This document shows, in pieces, positions 36,566 to 47,727 of a stretch of 64,000 nt of DNA. The DNA is from Aplectana chamaeleonis. Its lineage: Eukaryota > Nematoda > Chromadorea > Rhabditida > Cosmocercidae. Position 1 is the stretch's first letter. Every line of letters starts with the position of its first letter. The notes below the pieces were generated by a model. It saw only the letters and a list, made by a program, of their open reading frames with translations, searched no databases and was not told the DNA's origin. The stretch lies in the NCBI GenBank assembly GCA_029168955.1, contig JAPDOI010001336.1, positions 1-64,000 of the forward strand, in the 5' to 3' direction. The translations under genes and the position numbers were made by a program.

Positions 36566-36617
36566 TTTGTAGACCATGCATACATCAAAAACTTTTGATG
36601 TATGCATGGTCTACAAA
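36566..36617. repeat. Perfect 25-bp-arm palindrome
   Basis: TTTGTAGACCATGCATACAT... (36,566-36,590) and its exact complement (36,593-36,617) are separated only by AC. Two ATTGCCTTTAATCAGTTT direct repeats follow. The strength of the match suggests a recent event. Confidence 0.95.
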
Positions 36618-36839
36618 CATTGCCTTTAATCAGTTTTGCCTTCAAAAACATTGCCTTTAATCAGTTTGTTTTTCTTCGATATTTGAGGGTTTTTGGGAGC
36701 TTTCCCCTATTACATTTTTTTCGTGGACTTGCCTGCTCAGAAACACAGAAAACTAGAATAACGGTTTTTTAATCGTGAACACTGCCTTTAGCTAGTCTTG
36801 AGAGAAGTTGACGAGTCTCAACTTGTCAAATTCTGTCAG

Positions 36840-36981
36840 TTGATGCAGATTAAAACTTTTTCCGCATTTTGTTCGGATTTCCGCACTCATTTTCCGGAAA
36901 TCGGAAAGCGGAATTCCGTGGCCTAAAAACAAGCGGAAATCGGAATTCTGAAATCGTAAGTCGGAATTCCGCTCATCCCTG
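36840..36981. mobile_element. hAT-type right end with CGGAAAT repeats
   Basis: The end AATTCCGCTCATCCCTG is preceded by repeated GGAATTCCG and CGGAAATCGGAA units. It is the partner type of the left end at 23,945. No matching left end with a shared 8-bp flank was seen. Confidence 0.5.
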
Positions 36982-37066
36982 ATGTGGACATCTACAAATG
37001 ACGAAATATAATTCAGCCAAAATGTGGAAAAGCAGGTTTTGAGTTAGAAAGCTAATCAATTTCTAT

Positions 37067-40000
37067 CTACGGGACACTCACATTTTTCTTCACTCGCAGA
37101 ACGCATCCGTCATTCATCATGTTCTGGTAGTTAGGTGCTGAGAAGATCGTCACCAGGCGACCGCCAGCGAACATGCGATGCCCTCCTCGGACCATCTGGA
37201 AGGATTTCTTGTCATCCACATAACAGTTTCTCCCATGGCAACTTGTTTATCTCAAAAAGCGTTCTGATTTCCAGAAAAGTTTCATCACCCGTTTGTGAGA
37301 GGAGGATTTTCAATCTGTCTGAATGGGAGAAAAGAGATTGTAAGATGTCTTCAAAAACACTCACATCGCCAGTGATTTGATGTGCTCGAACGATGAGGTC
37401 GACGCCATGCTTCTGGCAGAATTGCTCCACAACTGACTCGTCGAACGAAAACGAGATACCACGGCATGAAAGCGCCCAGCCAGGCTGAACACTTCTCTTT
37501 AGTTTTCTGCTAAATTTCATTTAACACTAAACACTGAAACCTGATGAGTGTCTGGATCCGACCACACAATGTCGCACATCATACCATACGGAGGAATTAT
37601 GGACGGACGCGGGACCTGAACGCAAAACTTCAGTCACTTTTTCGGCTGGTGTCTCCAGTTTCTGAAGGCACACCACACTCAAAATGTCTTTTGAGAATAT
37701 CTGCTTTCTTAAAGGCAGTGTTCACGATAAATTCTGGATGTTCACTTTCCCACAAAATATGATAGGTTAAGAGCTTACTGTGACAGCAGCGTCAGAAAGA
37801 AGCGCTTTTTTCCGCCTTAGCAGGAAATCTTGTGTGACGTCATATTTTGAGAATGTAAGGATTGACCGGTGTGAAAGAATGAAGTCTTTCCTTAAATAAC
37901 GTGATCCACCTTATCCACTGCTACATATCGAAGCCAATTCCTTTGCTGACCGGCTGTTTACGTGTTCAAGTTCTTCAGAAAGGATTAGTTTGAGGGGCGG
38001 GTTGGCCCAATCAGTTGACTGGCCCACGCGATTTTCACCCACTTCCCGATGATTTTTCGTGACTCCTTCTTCACAGTTTTCATTGGCAGGTCTCAAAGAT
38101 CACGTCTCTGTGAAGAATCTAGAGATTTTTCCATTGGAAACACTGCCTTCAAAGGCAATGTTCACGATAAAAAGTCGTGTTTCTGTTTTTCTGCCCATCT
38201 TTAAAACGGTCCCATGCTGATTTCGATGATGTCCCTGGAATCGTAGAAGACCTAGAAACGGAGTTATGGCCCCTCGAAATTCAGCAAGGGAAGCATTGTG
38301 GACGAGTTGTCCGAGGCTTGTAACTCCCGCTTTTTCCAGCCGATGTGTGCAAGCTGACCTGAGTGAAGAGAAAAGTTGAGAATGAAGGGAAGAACGGGGA
38401 TTTGATCGGAAACCGTCGCTCATTCAACCACGAATTCAGGGGAACTGTTATAGGACGTGGGCGGAGTGGCCCAATGGGTTGGCTGGCCCACGAGATTTTC
38501 ACCCACTTACCGGCCGTTTTTCGTCCCACTTCCGTGCTTAAGCTTCTTAGAAGGACTCGGCGAAAAAATGGTGGAAGTGTTGTGCGGGGTTTTCAGTCTA
38601 TCGCAACCGACGTGTGGGAGCAGATTTGATTAAAATGAGAGGAAGAAAATGTAGATCGAAACAGGGATATTGATAGGGAACCTCCGCTCATTCTGTCAGT
38701 GTTAGGTTCGAGGGGCCTTCAAAAGGACATGCCAAAGTGGCTTCTTGCTTTGGGTGCGTTAGAGTGGCTTCTTCCCGAATCTCGCTTATTCGTGAGATTT
38801 GAGAGCTCGCAATTGGCAGGTGTTAGATAGGGTGGGTCCACTTCACAACTACGTATGTGGAAATCTCAGGTATTATTTCTGTGAGGTTGGACTAGGCCTT
38901 TGAAGTCGATCTACGTGGCTGGAACACAGGATTTTACGATCTCAAGTCCTCCAGCTCCATCCGTTCTGGACCACAGTTGGCGGCCAGTCTATTTAAGCGT
39001 AGTCCGCAGTGAACAAAGTAAAGTGATTGCGAGGATTCCGCTTTCACTTCATAGTAATAAAATTGTGAGCGGCTTGCTCTTGAACTTGATCTCAGAATGT
39101 TATAGGCTCAAAACGGTATGGGGACCTAAAAAATCAGAATTTTCTCCGAACTCTGCTTAGAGGAGTTAGTTGTGATGGATGAACATGAATATGAGGGTCG
39201 TTTCTGGTTTTCAAACGACTGCGATGCTCAACGGTGGAAAATTTTTATTTCACCTACCGTAGCCTACAGTTTCACACTACATTAACGGCAGCAACTCGGA
39301 GCTGACCTGTTCAATGTCTTCCAAAGCTTCAATGTGAGGTGACAGACCTCCATGCATGCACAACACCCTGCCTCCAATGAGTGCGCACAGTGGCAAATGG
39401 TTGAAGGCGTTGATAAGTGCAAGGTACACCTAAAGGCATTTTGGTGATATAATGGGTATGGTGCGGGTAACCCATGAACGGAGGCGCACCCTCCGTTTAT
39501 AGGTTGTAAGATACACTTACCCACTCGCCGCGTTTGTCATACTTTTGCATACATTCATCATAGAATCCGTAGGTACTGGTCGTGTTGAGGTCTTCGTGAT
39601 TACCTCGCAGTAGAAACACTCGTTCCGGATAGCGGATTTGGTAGCAGAACAGCAGTATCGCTAGTTCCAGGCCCTAATAGCCAGTAACTATGATGGCATT
39701 TGGAACACTCAATTACATTCTAACTCAATTATTTCTATTCCAACTTACCTAGGACTGTTCATAGAAACTTACCTGTGTTCCTCTGTCGACATAGTCGCCG
39801 AGGAACACGTACGTATTCCGCGCGGGATCTCCACATCGGTCAATGATTTTCCGCAAATCCACAAGTTGCCCATGTAGGTCGCCGACAACTGTCACCGGCA
39901 GGACTTCACTGAAAGTCGCGTCCATTTTTCGTTTATCTTCTCATCTTTGAGTTAACAGCGGCTTCGGAACAAGGCGCCTTATTTCGCATTTTCTATATTC

Positions 40001-40168
40001 GTGACATCGCAAGACATCGAGCGGTTTTCAGGAGCAGATGCAATTAAAATTATGCTACCTGGAGAGTTTGATTAGGCCTTTGTGCTTCATGAAGGAATCG
40101 GCGGCAGCTCTTGTGATATCCCTGATCTCTTCAACAGTCAGACGGATGTCGACTTCGGGCGCGTTCAT
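37067..40168 (-). CDS. PPP-family Ser/Thr protein phosphatase (PP1-like), 7 exons
   Basis: The predicted exons are 40,168-40,059, 39,908-39,773, 39,673-39,521, 39,429-39,307, 37,615-37,541, 37,484-37,365 and 37,195-37,067 (281 residues). They join in phase with GT-AG borders. The product should remove phosphate from Ser/Thr using two metals. Motifs: GDLHGQ (D47, H49), GDYVDRG (D75, R79), RGNHE (N107, H108), HGGLSP (H159), SDPD, CRGISF (R207), RAHQ (H234) and SAPNY (Y262), so every metal ligand and catalytic residue is present. The Cys that follows SAPNY in PP1 is Gln here. The ATG lies 7 bases after a CATACAG acceptor, which suits trans-splicing. The last exon reads to TAG, but AAAAAT|GTGAGT is a good donor and the final PP1 strand is missing, so another 3' exon may exist. 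Intron 4 (1.7 kb) holds MITEs. Divergence suggests one of the many nematode-specific PP1 relatives. Confidence 0.88.
37713..38148. mobile_element. TTAA-type MITE in phosphatase intron 4
   Basis: TTAA at 37,709-37,712 is followed by AGGCAGTGTTCACGATAAAT. The right end is GGAAACACTGCCT followed by TCAA (38,149-38,152), a decayed TTAA. It lies wholly within the intron. Confidence 0.7.
38153..38720. mobile_element. Second TTAA-type MITE in intron 4
   Basis: It starts AGGCAATGTTCACGATAAAA immediately after the previous element and shares its TCAA. The body (AAACGGTCCCATGCTGATTT, GGAATCGTAGAAGACC, GATCGGAAACCGTCGCTCATT) matches 35,881-36,368 in reverse orientation, then diverges. The right end is uncertain. 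Confidence 0.65.
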
Positions 40169-40689
40169 CGGTGAGCTGTATGTAGAACGTAAACTCTCAA
40201 CTTCGAATTTTTGTCAGCCTGCCAGTGTCAATGGAAGATTCGATCAAAGAACTTTTGATCACACTCTTCCGTTCCCACAAAAAACGAATTGAGGTCTTCC
40301 ACTGGGCGCGTGCTTCCCCGGGGAGGTCTACTTTAGGCTACACTACCGCTTGTAGAATTCGGGATGGACGCATTATCATCGTCCTTTTTCAATGACTTCC
40401 GGTACTATCCTGGATGGGGGGGCACCCAGGGTTCAGGACAGAAAAGGAATGAACCACCGATTAAAAATGCTATCAATCGAAGCATTTCAATAGAGTTTTC
40501 ATAACAACAATGATTGGTAGCTGTATCAAGCATTTTTGTCAGAGTTTTTCTTCATTTTTATGAATAAATCTTGGGTGTAATCCCCCCGCCGCCCCCCCCG
40601 TCTAGGATAGAGCCTAACTTTCTTTGCCAACTTTTTCGGATCTGCGAGGTTATTCAGAATCCAGTTGAGGAGGGCTATGCAACAAAATG

Positions 40690-40925
40690 ATGCTTGCTAA
40701 GATGTGATGTCCATATCGTATACAGTTGGAGCTGTGGTTTTTAATCCTCAAAAAAGGAGATCCATCGATGAGCTAGGAAGGGTGCAGAGTAGTTTCACGC
40801 GCAGATTTTTCCAGAACCTCTTGGTTTCAAACTGATCTTAAGCTACGTAATGTTGCAAGAAAGTTAGGCTGTCTAACCACTCTAGAGATAGGAGAAGGTT
40901 TGATGCGGTAAGGTTGTATGAAATG
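40690..40925 (+). pseudogene. CR1/Jockey-type LINE reverse transcriptase scrap
   Basis: The plus strand reads VVFNPQKRRSIDELGRVQSS then FTRRFFQ (40,728-40,830), followed in shifted frames by LGCLTTLE and RRFDAVRLYEM (to about 40,922). In the C-terminal part of CR1/Jockey-like reverse transcriptases the order is a WNP-type motif, ERVQRRFTK, LxLxSLExRR and LxLxYK, which this follows. It has stops and frameshifts and no flanking LINE sequence, so it is a short dead fragment. Confidence 0.55.
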
Positions 40926-41358
40926 GGACAGGTCGATATGGGATTACGGGGCAGGGTTATTTTCCCCGTCGGCCAATCGGCAACATCCTAAAGCGTGGTT
41001 AGTGGCCTCCGCCGATTGGACGATGGAGGGAATATACCCGCCCCGTACTGCCATCTCCCTCTGTGCCTGTAAGATCATTCCTGGGTGTGCTGCTATTAAA
41101 GGCACAGCCGAACCTAGAAATCGTTTTTAGCTTTTCTGCTTAACTTGGGAAGAATTTCGTGCTGATCACAACGATTCCCCAGAATCGCTCATCGCGGCCA
41201 TAAATGGAATGCAGATGATTTCCACTCTCATCATGACCAATGGGCTACGGTGGATAAAATCTACGGTTTGACTTTTATAATTCTGCGCAATTTTGTTCTG
41301 GTCAATCGAATAATTTGCTTCTCCCTAACATACATCATACAGTCGGCATGCATCCTGG

Positions 41359-41466
41359 TGATACTTTGCGCTAGCAAGTGGAGGTCGGCGCAAACCCCCT
41401 GCCATATGCTATGACATAGGTGCACCGAGTTTGCGCCAACCTTCAGAGGGGAACGCAAAGTATCAC
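41359..41466. repeat. Small foldback (GCAAAGTATC family)
   Basis: TGATACTTTGCG...GCGCAAAC on the left faces GTTTGCGCCAACC...CGCAAAGTATCA on the right. It is the same family as 25,206-25,330. Confidence 0.7.
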
Positions 41467-41794
41467 TATATCGCCGGCTGTAGTTGGCCGATCGGCTACG
41501 GCTAGGTCGGTAGATCAGCATGAAAAACGTGATGAGGGAGGTGAAAAGTCACCAGGGGTGGTACTCTCCATCAACCCGCCGGGATCTTTGGAGCAATTCC
41601 AGCTAGTATTTGATATGTGTTGATTGATATCTCGCGAAACACATCAAATACGCGCTAGAAGCGCTCCAAGCATCACGGCTGGTTGGATGCTATCGAAAAC
41701 GGGGGCCACTATGGTATCGCACTTGATCACGCTCCTTTCTCGACCGGCAACGACTCCTGATTTTTGGGTCTATCCTAAATGGGGGGGCACTTAA

Positions 41795-42342
41795 AGGCAG
41801 TGGTCACGATGAAAAAGGTTATCGAAAAAACTACAAAAATCAGCTTAGATCAAAAACAGCTGAAAAACTATGAAGGTAGCGCGGTGAAAAACGGTCTACA
41901 AATAGAGTTTCTAGGGCCCGAAGAAGCTAGTTCGTGCACACGTGCACAGCGATGACGAAACAGATCGCAGTCTCATGCCGAGCAGTCAAAAATCATCGAC
42001 ATTCAGAGGACGAAATGAATGCAAATTTAACGAATAAAAACAGTTGAATAATGAAAGCATCACTTCAGCCAATGTTTTTGACTAGATGTGTACATAAATT
42101 CGAAGGTTCATTGATTGACATTCAATTTCAAGCTAGCTGATGTTCTTGATATAAGAGGTCATCGATGCCGATGATGTGGAGAGGGCTCGTCCACCATCAA
42201 AAGACAAGAAAGTTCAGGTTTCAAATTCGGCCCAAAACAGTGGTTTTTTCGCGATTTTTTCTTATAGGTCCTACTACTCGAGACCCAGGAAAGGATTTGG
42301 AGAGAAAAAGACGACAATCATATTTGATCGCGACCACTGCCT
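41795..42342. mobile_element. TTAA-flanked MITE, 548 bp
   Basis: TTAA at 41,791-41,794 and 42,343-42,346 flank AGGCAGTGGTCACGATGAAA and ATCGCGACCACTGCCT. The ends match the GGCAGTG subfamily but the interior does not match the other copies here. It has no coding capacity. Confidence 0.8.
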
Positions 42343-42630
42343 TTAAGTAAAAGTCAGAAATGAAATGAACCACTCCGACACTGGGAGAGATCATCTACTG
42401 GACTTATCAGGAGGATCTACTGTTATCAGCTGTAGATGAACGGAATTCTCCTCTAGATGACCGAAACCTAACATGTTTTTACAGTTGAACACAGTCGAAC
42501 AGTTGAACACAGTTTTACAGTTGAACACAGCGCTGCAGTTGAACAGAACTCGATTTCGAAGGGAATTTCAAATTCCAGCGTAGGCGGTAACCTAACGTGT
42601 TTTTACAGGGATACACTGTTTCCGGGTTCA

Positions 42631-42931
42631 CACAGGGACCCCGGGGACATGCCACTTGGGTAATCCCCTTTGGGGTCCCCTCCGGGGAGGGTGATTCCAC
42701 CGCCACGGTCCGCAGTGGGGTGCATACCACAGTGGACCGTGGGAGATGGCCCCCCAGTTGGGTCCCACCCCCACCCGAGGCGTGGGGAACCACCTCCCCT
42801 TGGCGACAAAAATTATCCTCCGGTATCCGGTGGATCTTCTGGTGAGTGACTCGAGGCCAACTTTCAGGTCCGGCTGCGAAGAGCCGACTGAAGCACACTG
42901 TGAGATGAGAAGCCTTTTATGCCAGCAACAT
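42631..42931 (+). repeat. GGGGACAT...CTTTTATGCC dispersed element, copy 1
   Basis: It is collinear with 52,511-52,818: CACAGGGACCCC, an internal palindrome around GCAGTGGGGTGCATACCAC, CGACAAAAATTATCCTCCGG, ATCCGGTGGATCTTCTGG, a GAAGAGCCGACTGA hairpin tail and GCCTTTTATGCCAGCAACAT. It carries no protein. Confidence 0.75.
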
Positions 42932-43619
42932 AGTTAATTCTTTTGTCTAAACAAGTTAATGATCCTGGCGAATGTCTGGCGTCACATATGTAGTTTGTAG
43001 GTGTTGATTGCGTTCAGTACGTTTTAAATGACGTTATAATGGTTCGCGTCGCGACTGCGGAGCGGCGATTACTCCAGGGCCAGTAGCAACTCGGACAGAA
43101 AATAGGACTGACCGCGCGCAAGTTTCCGCCCTTAGTACCGACCGCGCGCAGGAACCGTTTCGACCGCGCGCAAAAAAACAGAATAGGGCAGACCGCGCGC
43201 AAACCACGCGGTCAGTACGACCTTAAATACTTGCGAGCGTTCCGACCGCTTTTGCCGTTTTCAAGGTTCTCACCTCTTTACGTTCGGACCGCGCGCAACT
43301 TTGCAAAGCGGGCAGGAGCCGCGCAACTTTAGGACCGACCGCGCGTGGACGTGAGGGAAAATGCTTGGTGTGCAGGGGCCAAGGACGCATTTGACTCCAC
43401 GTCTATTCTCTCAATTTTTTCGCTCCAAGGTTTACGTTATCTAGTTTGGCTGATGTTTTTCTTTTTCTTTTCTCTTGCTACACTTTATGCCACATAGTTG
43501 CAGTTGATACTGCGATGTTTTGACTTGTTTTTGTGTTTACCTGCAGTATTTTAACAAAGTTGTACAAAGTTATAGAATTATACATATCAAAAAAGGGTGC
43601 CGAACGCAGGGCTGTCGGA

Positions 43620-44095
43620 GACGTGAGTAGATTTTCGTGTAGGGGGGTACAGGGTTCAGATAAGTGAACAACATTTTGGAAAGCTTGTGGACGTGAGTGG
43701 AAAGTGGTGAAAAGTAGGCGGGGCTTGAGAGTGAGTGCGCACAACATCGAGAAAAGTGCGTAGGGATCCAAAAACGTGTGGATATCGTTGTTGGGGTTGT
43801 TTAAGGGTTTTGCAGACGTGAATAAAATGCTTTTGAAAGAGAGCGGGGCTTCAGGAAAAGTACGCATAACATCGAAAAAAGTGCGTAGGGGTTCAAAAAA
43901 CGTGTGGATATCGTCGTTGGGGTTGTTTAAGGGTTTTGTAGACGTGAATAAAATGCTTTTGAAAGTGGGCGGAGCTTGAGAATGAGTGCGCACAACATCA
44001 AGAAAAGTGCGTGGGGATTCAAAAAACGTGCGGATAAAGAAAGGGTTCTGAAGACGTGACTGAAATGATTTGGAAATGAGGGTGGGTTAATACTA
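43620..44095. repeat. 126-bp tandem repeat, about 3.5 units
   Basis: GACGTGAATAAAATGCTTTTG recurs at 126-base spacing (starts about 43,689, 43,815 and 43,941), with AACATCGAGAAAAGTGCGTA and GGATATCGTTGTTGGGGTTG between. The 171-codon minus-strand open frame here is a by-product of the unit length (42 codons). Confidence 0.8.
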
Positions 44096-44106
44096 AGTAT
44101 TGAAAT

Positions 44107-44490
44107 TTATAGCACCATTGATCCTGTACCGATTAACCTCGCATACTCAGGCATTCCGAGTGTATTTTGTGAACAATTATCATTCGGCACCTCTGATTCG
44201 CTGGAGGTGGAGACAGGATCGGAAAAGGAGGTGTGTTTAGTTTGCTTGGCGGCTAAAAGATGAATGTTCCCATAGGGGTCCAATTTTCGTGGAAGAAACC
44301 ATTTTTTTCTCAACAAAACTTGCCTGTCAGCTCCCAAATATGTTAAAACACTATTTAACTCGTGCTTCAGCCCTGTTGGTTTCCTTCGGTGAGAATTTGG
44401 TATTGATGATAGTTTATATTCGTCTCGCGAAGGAACCTTGAGAATCTCGTTTTGGCAAAGTCTATGCGCTATTGCAAAGTTCGAATTGGC
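44107..44490 (-). CDS. Coding-like exon, unrecognised
   Basis: The minus strand is open for 128 codons and ends in TAA at 44,107. It has no ATG in a convincing context, so it would be a 3' exon. The predicted peptide has normal protein composition (for example HRRKPTGLKHELNSVLTYLG and VLLRKKWFLPRKLDPYGN), unlike the low-complexity frames around it, and an acidic, Ser-rich tail. I recognise no family. It lies inside the putative 43.1-47.6 kb transposon, so it could be element-encoded, a captured host exon, or chance. No upstream exon could be joined. Confidence 0.35.
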   Translation of the reverse strand, partial: ANSNFAIAHRLCQNEILKVPSRDEYKLSSIPNSHRRKPTGLKHELNSVLTYLGADRQVLLRKKWFLPRKLDPYGNIHLLAAKQTKHTSFSDPVSTSSESEVPNDNCSQNTLGMPEYARLIGTGSMVL

Positions 44491-47050
44491 TCAAAGGATG
44501 AATGTTCCATGAAAGAAGAATCTTTACCTTTCCTACTTGTTATAGATACTCGCGTTTTTTGCTCGCTGCGTCGGGTGCAGCGACCGACCGCAAATCTAGC
44601 ATATCGGAGCGGATCAAACAAAGTTGGACCGAGGACATCTAGAGAATCTCTAATTCAAAAGAATGTTATTCTTTGTGAGTTTTCATGATTCTCAAAGTTG
44701 ATTCTCATGGAAAAAACAACGTTTGTGCGACTGTTTTTGTTCTTATTTAGCTCGCAATTCTGTGATGGATGGCTGAAGTTTTGAAAGGACGCAGGCTTTT
44801 TCCAGTTTATCGCGGAGCTCCTGATAGTATCAGCCGTAATTTTGTGCACAATTTCGACGGATCAGTGTTCATGTTATTCAATGAATACCAGCTGGGCGGA
44901 CTTTTTTTTATCGCTCTCTAAAATTATAACGTAAAACGATATTTGTTTCCAAATATTAGGGTCAGTATAGAAAACTATTCATTTCCCTCAGGCGTGCAGC
45001 TTTTTTCAAGATCTTCTAGTCTTCTAAAATGTCACGCTGCTATCACTTCATCGAAGGGTTTCAATTTTCTTTGCTGTAGTGCATCACTACCTTACTTATG
45101 ACATAGCTTTAACTGTTTTTTTTTATTTTCTCTGCAGATTCTCTCAACAGCTGACTACGCTCTAGTAATCTCTGAGGCAACCGCATTGGGCTAAGGGAGA
45201 CGAGCGCCGTCAGTCGCGTGCGGTTGCGCCGCGGGCTGAATAGTGCGAGGTGTTACAATTGATTTCGAAGGCATTCTGGTAGATATCCTTTTTTTCCTCT
45301 ATATTCGCTGACATTGTAATAATGATATTAATGATCGGTTACTGTGTCAGGAAAACGAATCAGTAATCGATTTTGCCAAGATACACAAATATTAGAGATA
45401 TAGACTGCACACAAATATTCATACAGGGAAAAGAGCAATGGAAATGTAAAATTCAATTCAATGTTAAAGGTGTTACGATGTTAAGACGACAGGTCAGTGA
45501 TTATATAACGGGTAAGGAAGTGGCAGGGTCAGACAGACCGTCATCCTGAACCTCGTCAAAGCTAGACTCTGGCAAACCCCTAGTGACCTGTAGATTTCGA
45601 TTATCACCACCAGCGGAGCGGTTAGCCTCGGCGAAATATAGCTAGTGATAAGGAGGTTTCGACCAAAAAGCCACCGCTCCGCGCTGTGATAATCAAAATC
45701 AGGAGTCCACTTGAAATGAACCAGAATCTAACTACGTCCCCTTCCCTCTTGGTTACCAACATTTCTGAAAAAAAGCTTCAATCTTCACGTTCCTCTTTGG
45801 AACTTTTTTTCTTTATTTTTTTGAGACTGATTTTTTCTGAGCAAGGAAAACTTGTGTAATTTTTACTCCTCTTTTTCCTTTTTTTCGAAAACTTCTACCC
45901 TTTTTACTCTATTAACGAGCCTTGGAGAGTGCTTTCCATTTTTTCCCAGAACTGCGAACCGAGCAAGGTAATATGTATACGGCTTCGGGTACCAACTTCG
46001 TAGGCCCGCCAACAACTCCTAGTTCATCAAAAATTGGTGGATTTCGATTTCATGGATGTTTTGTAAATTTTCGTTTTGATGCGCAGTAGTTTTTTTCCCT
46101 CAAGTTATCGACAAGGCCACCACTTGTTTTATTTCGATTGTTCCTTTCCGGGAGGAGGTATGGGGCTATTCTATTTTCGATTTTCATTAATATCTAACTT
46201 TTATATCAAAAAAACTAAGCATTAACGTGATTGATTCCTTGTTCTGATAGAAGATTGGGACGTCGCAAATTGCGAAACCCCACTGTAGATAAGGACGGAA
46301 TTCAACAGACCATCCAAACGAAAGCCTAATGTACCAATTGTGCAAGAAGGTTTGAAGAAAAAAACCAACCGGCTGACTCCGAAATATCGTAGAGTATGGT
46401 AGGAAATTTGATTATTCGCAGAAACACCTTCGAAATCAGCTGTATCACCTAAGACAATTCAGCAGGTTGCTCGATCACTAGCAGCTGACGGCGCGCGTCT
46501 CTCCTAGCACAGTACTGTTGCACAGAGATTACCTCAGAAATGTATTGCTCCATTACAAATTTGCGTTCTTTGTGTACAATGATTTTAAATTTCTAAGCAT
46601 CACTTAGAATTTTTCAAAACCTGATTTGAAGTATTTGAAAAGGAAACTCTAAAAAATATGGAATATTTTTGATGTTGTGACACAAAAATACCTGATATTC
46701 CGATTACATTGTTTCGCAGATATTCGAACAAATGAAGTTGAGGGTGGAACAGAGTATTTCAAAGATAACGTAATGGAATTATGACTTACCTTCCATGACG
46801 TAACATGAAAATATTCAGTAATATGTGTATAGAATTATTTTGGATGTTGAAGTTTCTATCGATATATGTACTTCATTTTTTCAAAAACTGAAGAATCGCG
46901 GAATGATTTACTTTCCCTCTGTACCGTGAGATAGAGTGCATATTTTTAATTATTTTTTTGACAGAAAAAACAAAAAACTTTAAGTAGGATATGTTCTCTT
47001 GAATTTGTTGGATATTTCTGTATGTCTTTGTTTCTGTGAAGAAAAAAACA
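44491..47050. other. AT-rich interval, no gene recognised
   Basis: It is mostly AT-rich with poly-T runs. The one structured site is an inverted repeat near 45,594-45,705 (CGATTATCACCACCAGCGGA facing CCGCTCCGCGCTGTGATAATC). Short frames around 46,255-46,520 look faintly helix-turn-helix-like but are not supported. Confidence 0.5.
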
Positions 47051-47055
47051 ATCTG

Positions 47056-47320
47056 TTGCATAATTATCGTCTAATTTCTTATTTTTATACTTTCAAGCGA
47101 TTAATCTGACAATAAACTTATGTGTCGTGAAATTTGTGCTTTGTGATGCCATTGCATAATTTTGATATATAACCGTTAGTCATTACTAAAGAAGGTAATT
47201 TGTTGCATAATTATTGCCTCATTACTCATTGATGTACCATCACGTGATTAATTTGGAAATAAATTTGTATATAACCATTTTCGCGTTATGTTATTATGCA
47301 ATACGCTAGCATCGAGTCCT
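47056..47320. repeat. Two direct units of about 155 bp
   Basis: TTGCATAATTAT(C/T)G(T/C)CT and GATTAAT(C/T)TG(A/G)(C/A)AATAAA recur about 155 bases apart. They are AT-rich and non-coding. Confidence 0.55.
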
Positions 47321-47727
47321 CCAATCGTGATCTCCACTAAGGGTCTATTTCATAGTGTAATAGCCAGTAGTGGGCACCACGATTGTAGGATCCCCTGCTG
47401 GCATATTGCGCTGTTCTGAGCCCCTCCGATCGGAAGGGCGTCATGATATTATTTTTGCCCGCGGTCCGAACGCAAAGTGCCGTGCACACTTTCGTACTGA
47501 CAGCGGCGGTATACCTGTCGGAACGCTAGCAATGGTGCGGTCGGAACTTCGCCGATCCCGCGGTCGGTCCTATTGTTGCGCGCGGTCAGCCCTATTTTCT
47601 GTCCGAGAATCCCCGAAGGTGGCAGCACCCGGCTGCCACTGCGTGGTGACTGGGTCAATCACGTCTCGGCTATCAATATGGACGGGCCGGCATAGAAATG
47701 CACAGGCGGCGCTCATGTTAATGACCA

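Larger units (their letters stand above)
43080..47615. mobile_element. Putative 4.5-kb transposon bounded by GACCGCGCGCAA clusters
   Basis: The left side (43,091-43,345) has ACTCGGACAGAAAATAGGAC then GACCGCGCGCAA six or more times in one orientation. The right side (47,455-47,615) ends TCAGCCCTATTTTCTGTCCG with TTGCGCGCGGTCAG and similar units in the opposite orientation. Inverted ends plus clustered subterminal motifs are typical of DNA transposons, where such motifs bind the transposase. No target duplication and no clear transposase were found, so the class is open. Confidence 0.45.

Noticed and set aside
43478..43993. 171-codon minus-strand open frame
   Set aside because: It is produced by a 126-bp tandem repeat (42 codons) and is low in plausibility as a protein.
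46255..46520. Possible Tc1/mariner transposase helix-turn-helix remnant (SPKTIQQVARSLAADGARLS)
   Set aside because: Different frames of the same bases look equally plausible, no DDE region follows, and no ends could be matched. A profile search would be needed.
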